The notes below the pieces were generated by a model that saw only the letters and a list, made by a program, of their open reading frames with translations, did no database searches and had not been told where the DNA came from. From Rhodocyclaceae bacterium (GTDB lineage Bacteria > Pseudomonadota > Gammaproteobacteria > Burkholderiales > CAIKXV01), in contig JADCHX010000012.1 of NCBI GenBank assembly GCA_020248265.1, positions 127,394 through 191,393 of the forward strand: 64,000 bases of DNA, read 5' to 3'. Of this stretch, positions 63,983 through 64,000 are shown piece after piece. Within the stretch, counting starts at the first letter, position 1, and every line of letters starts with the position of its first letter. Made by a program: the position numbers and the translations under genes.

Positions 63983-64000
63983 TTGGGCGGTTGCGAGGCC

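Overview
The window reads as a piece of a high-G+C betaproteobacterial chromosome, most likely Burkholderiales. The reasons are the gene order around rne-rluC-sppA and yceD-rpmF-plsX-fab-acpP, the lepA-lepB-DUF4845-rnc-era-recO-pdxJ-acpS-nagZ order, the uvrC-pgsA-tRNA(Gly-Cys-Leu) block, and three orphan Bug/TctC-type periplasmic binding proteins, a family greatly expanded in this order. I cannot name the species. No insertion sequence, prophage, CRISPR array or clearly broken gene was seen.

Region 1 (about 1-8.2 kb) is accessory catabolism. A dihydrodipicolinate-synthase-like lyase and a GlcG/HbpS-like protein run on the plus strand. Facing them are an amidase, a Gfo/Idh/MocA dehydrogenase, an AstE/AspA-type deacylase, the two subunits of an aconitase-X dehydratase and a Bug receptor. 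Together they look like a dedicated route for an N-acylated or amidated hydroxy acid, substrate unknown.

Region 2 (8.3-22 kb, all minus) is a long acyl-CoA catabolic cluster. It holds a Bug receptor, an SDR dehydrogenase, a MaoC hydratase, two dissimilar acyl-CoA dehydrogenases, an AMP-forming acyl-CoA ligase, two crotonases, a second Bug receptor, an ADP-forming acyl-CoA synthetase, and a DUF35/thiolase-like pair resembling the aldolase of steroid side-chain degradation. It looks like a beta-oxidation-type pathway for a branched, cyclic or steroid-like acid.

Region 3 (22-28 kb) holds small housekeeping and unknown genes (GNAT, NRDE, YgfZ, metallophosphatase, YgjP-like protease, lipoprotein), tRNA-Asn and an aromatic/aspartate aminotransferase. 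Region 4 (28-48 kb) is core: uvrB; rne facing rluC-HAD-sppA; maf; then a plus-strand run of yceD-rpmF-plsX-fabH-fabD-fabG-acpP-fabF-pabC-mltG-tmk-holB-tatD-ankyrin protein, joining fatty acid synthesis, cell-wall and replication functions. A textbook promoter (TTGACA-17-TATTAT) lies immediately before yceD. Region 5 (48.9-51.7 kb) has an exported SAM-methyltransferase-like protein and an acetolactate-synthase-like ThDP enzyme.

Region 6 (51.7-64 kb, all minus) runs from the end of an rRNA operon (5S) through a glutaredoxin-like gene, lepA, lepB, DUF4845, rnc, era, recO, pdxJ, acpS, nagZ, DUF3135, uvrC and pgsA to tRNA-Gly, tRNA-Cys, tRNA-Leu and a DUF1178 gene. The tRNA block has its own consensus promoter.
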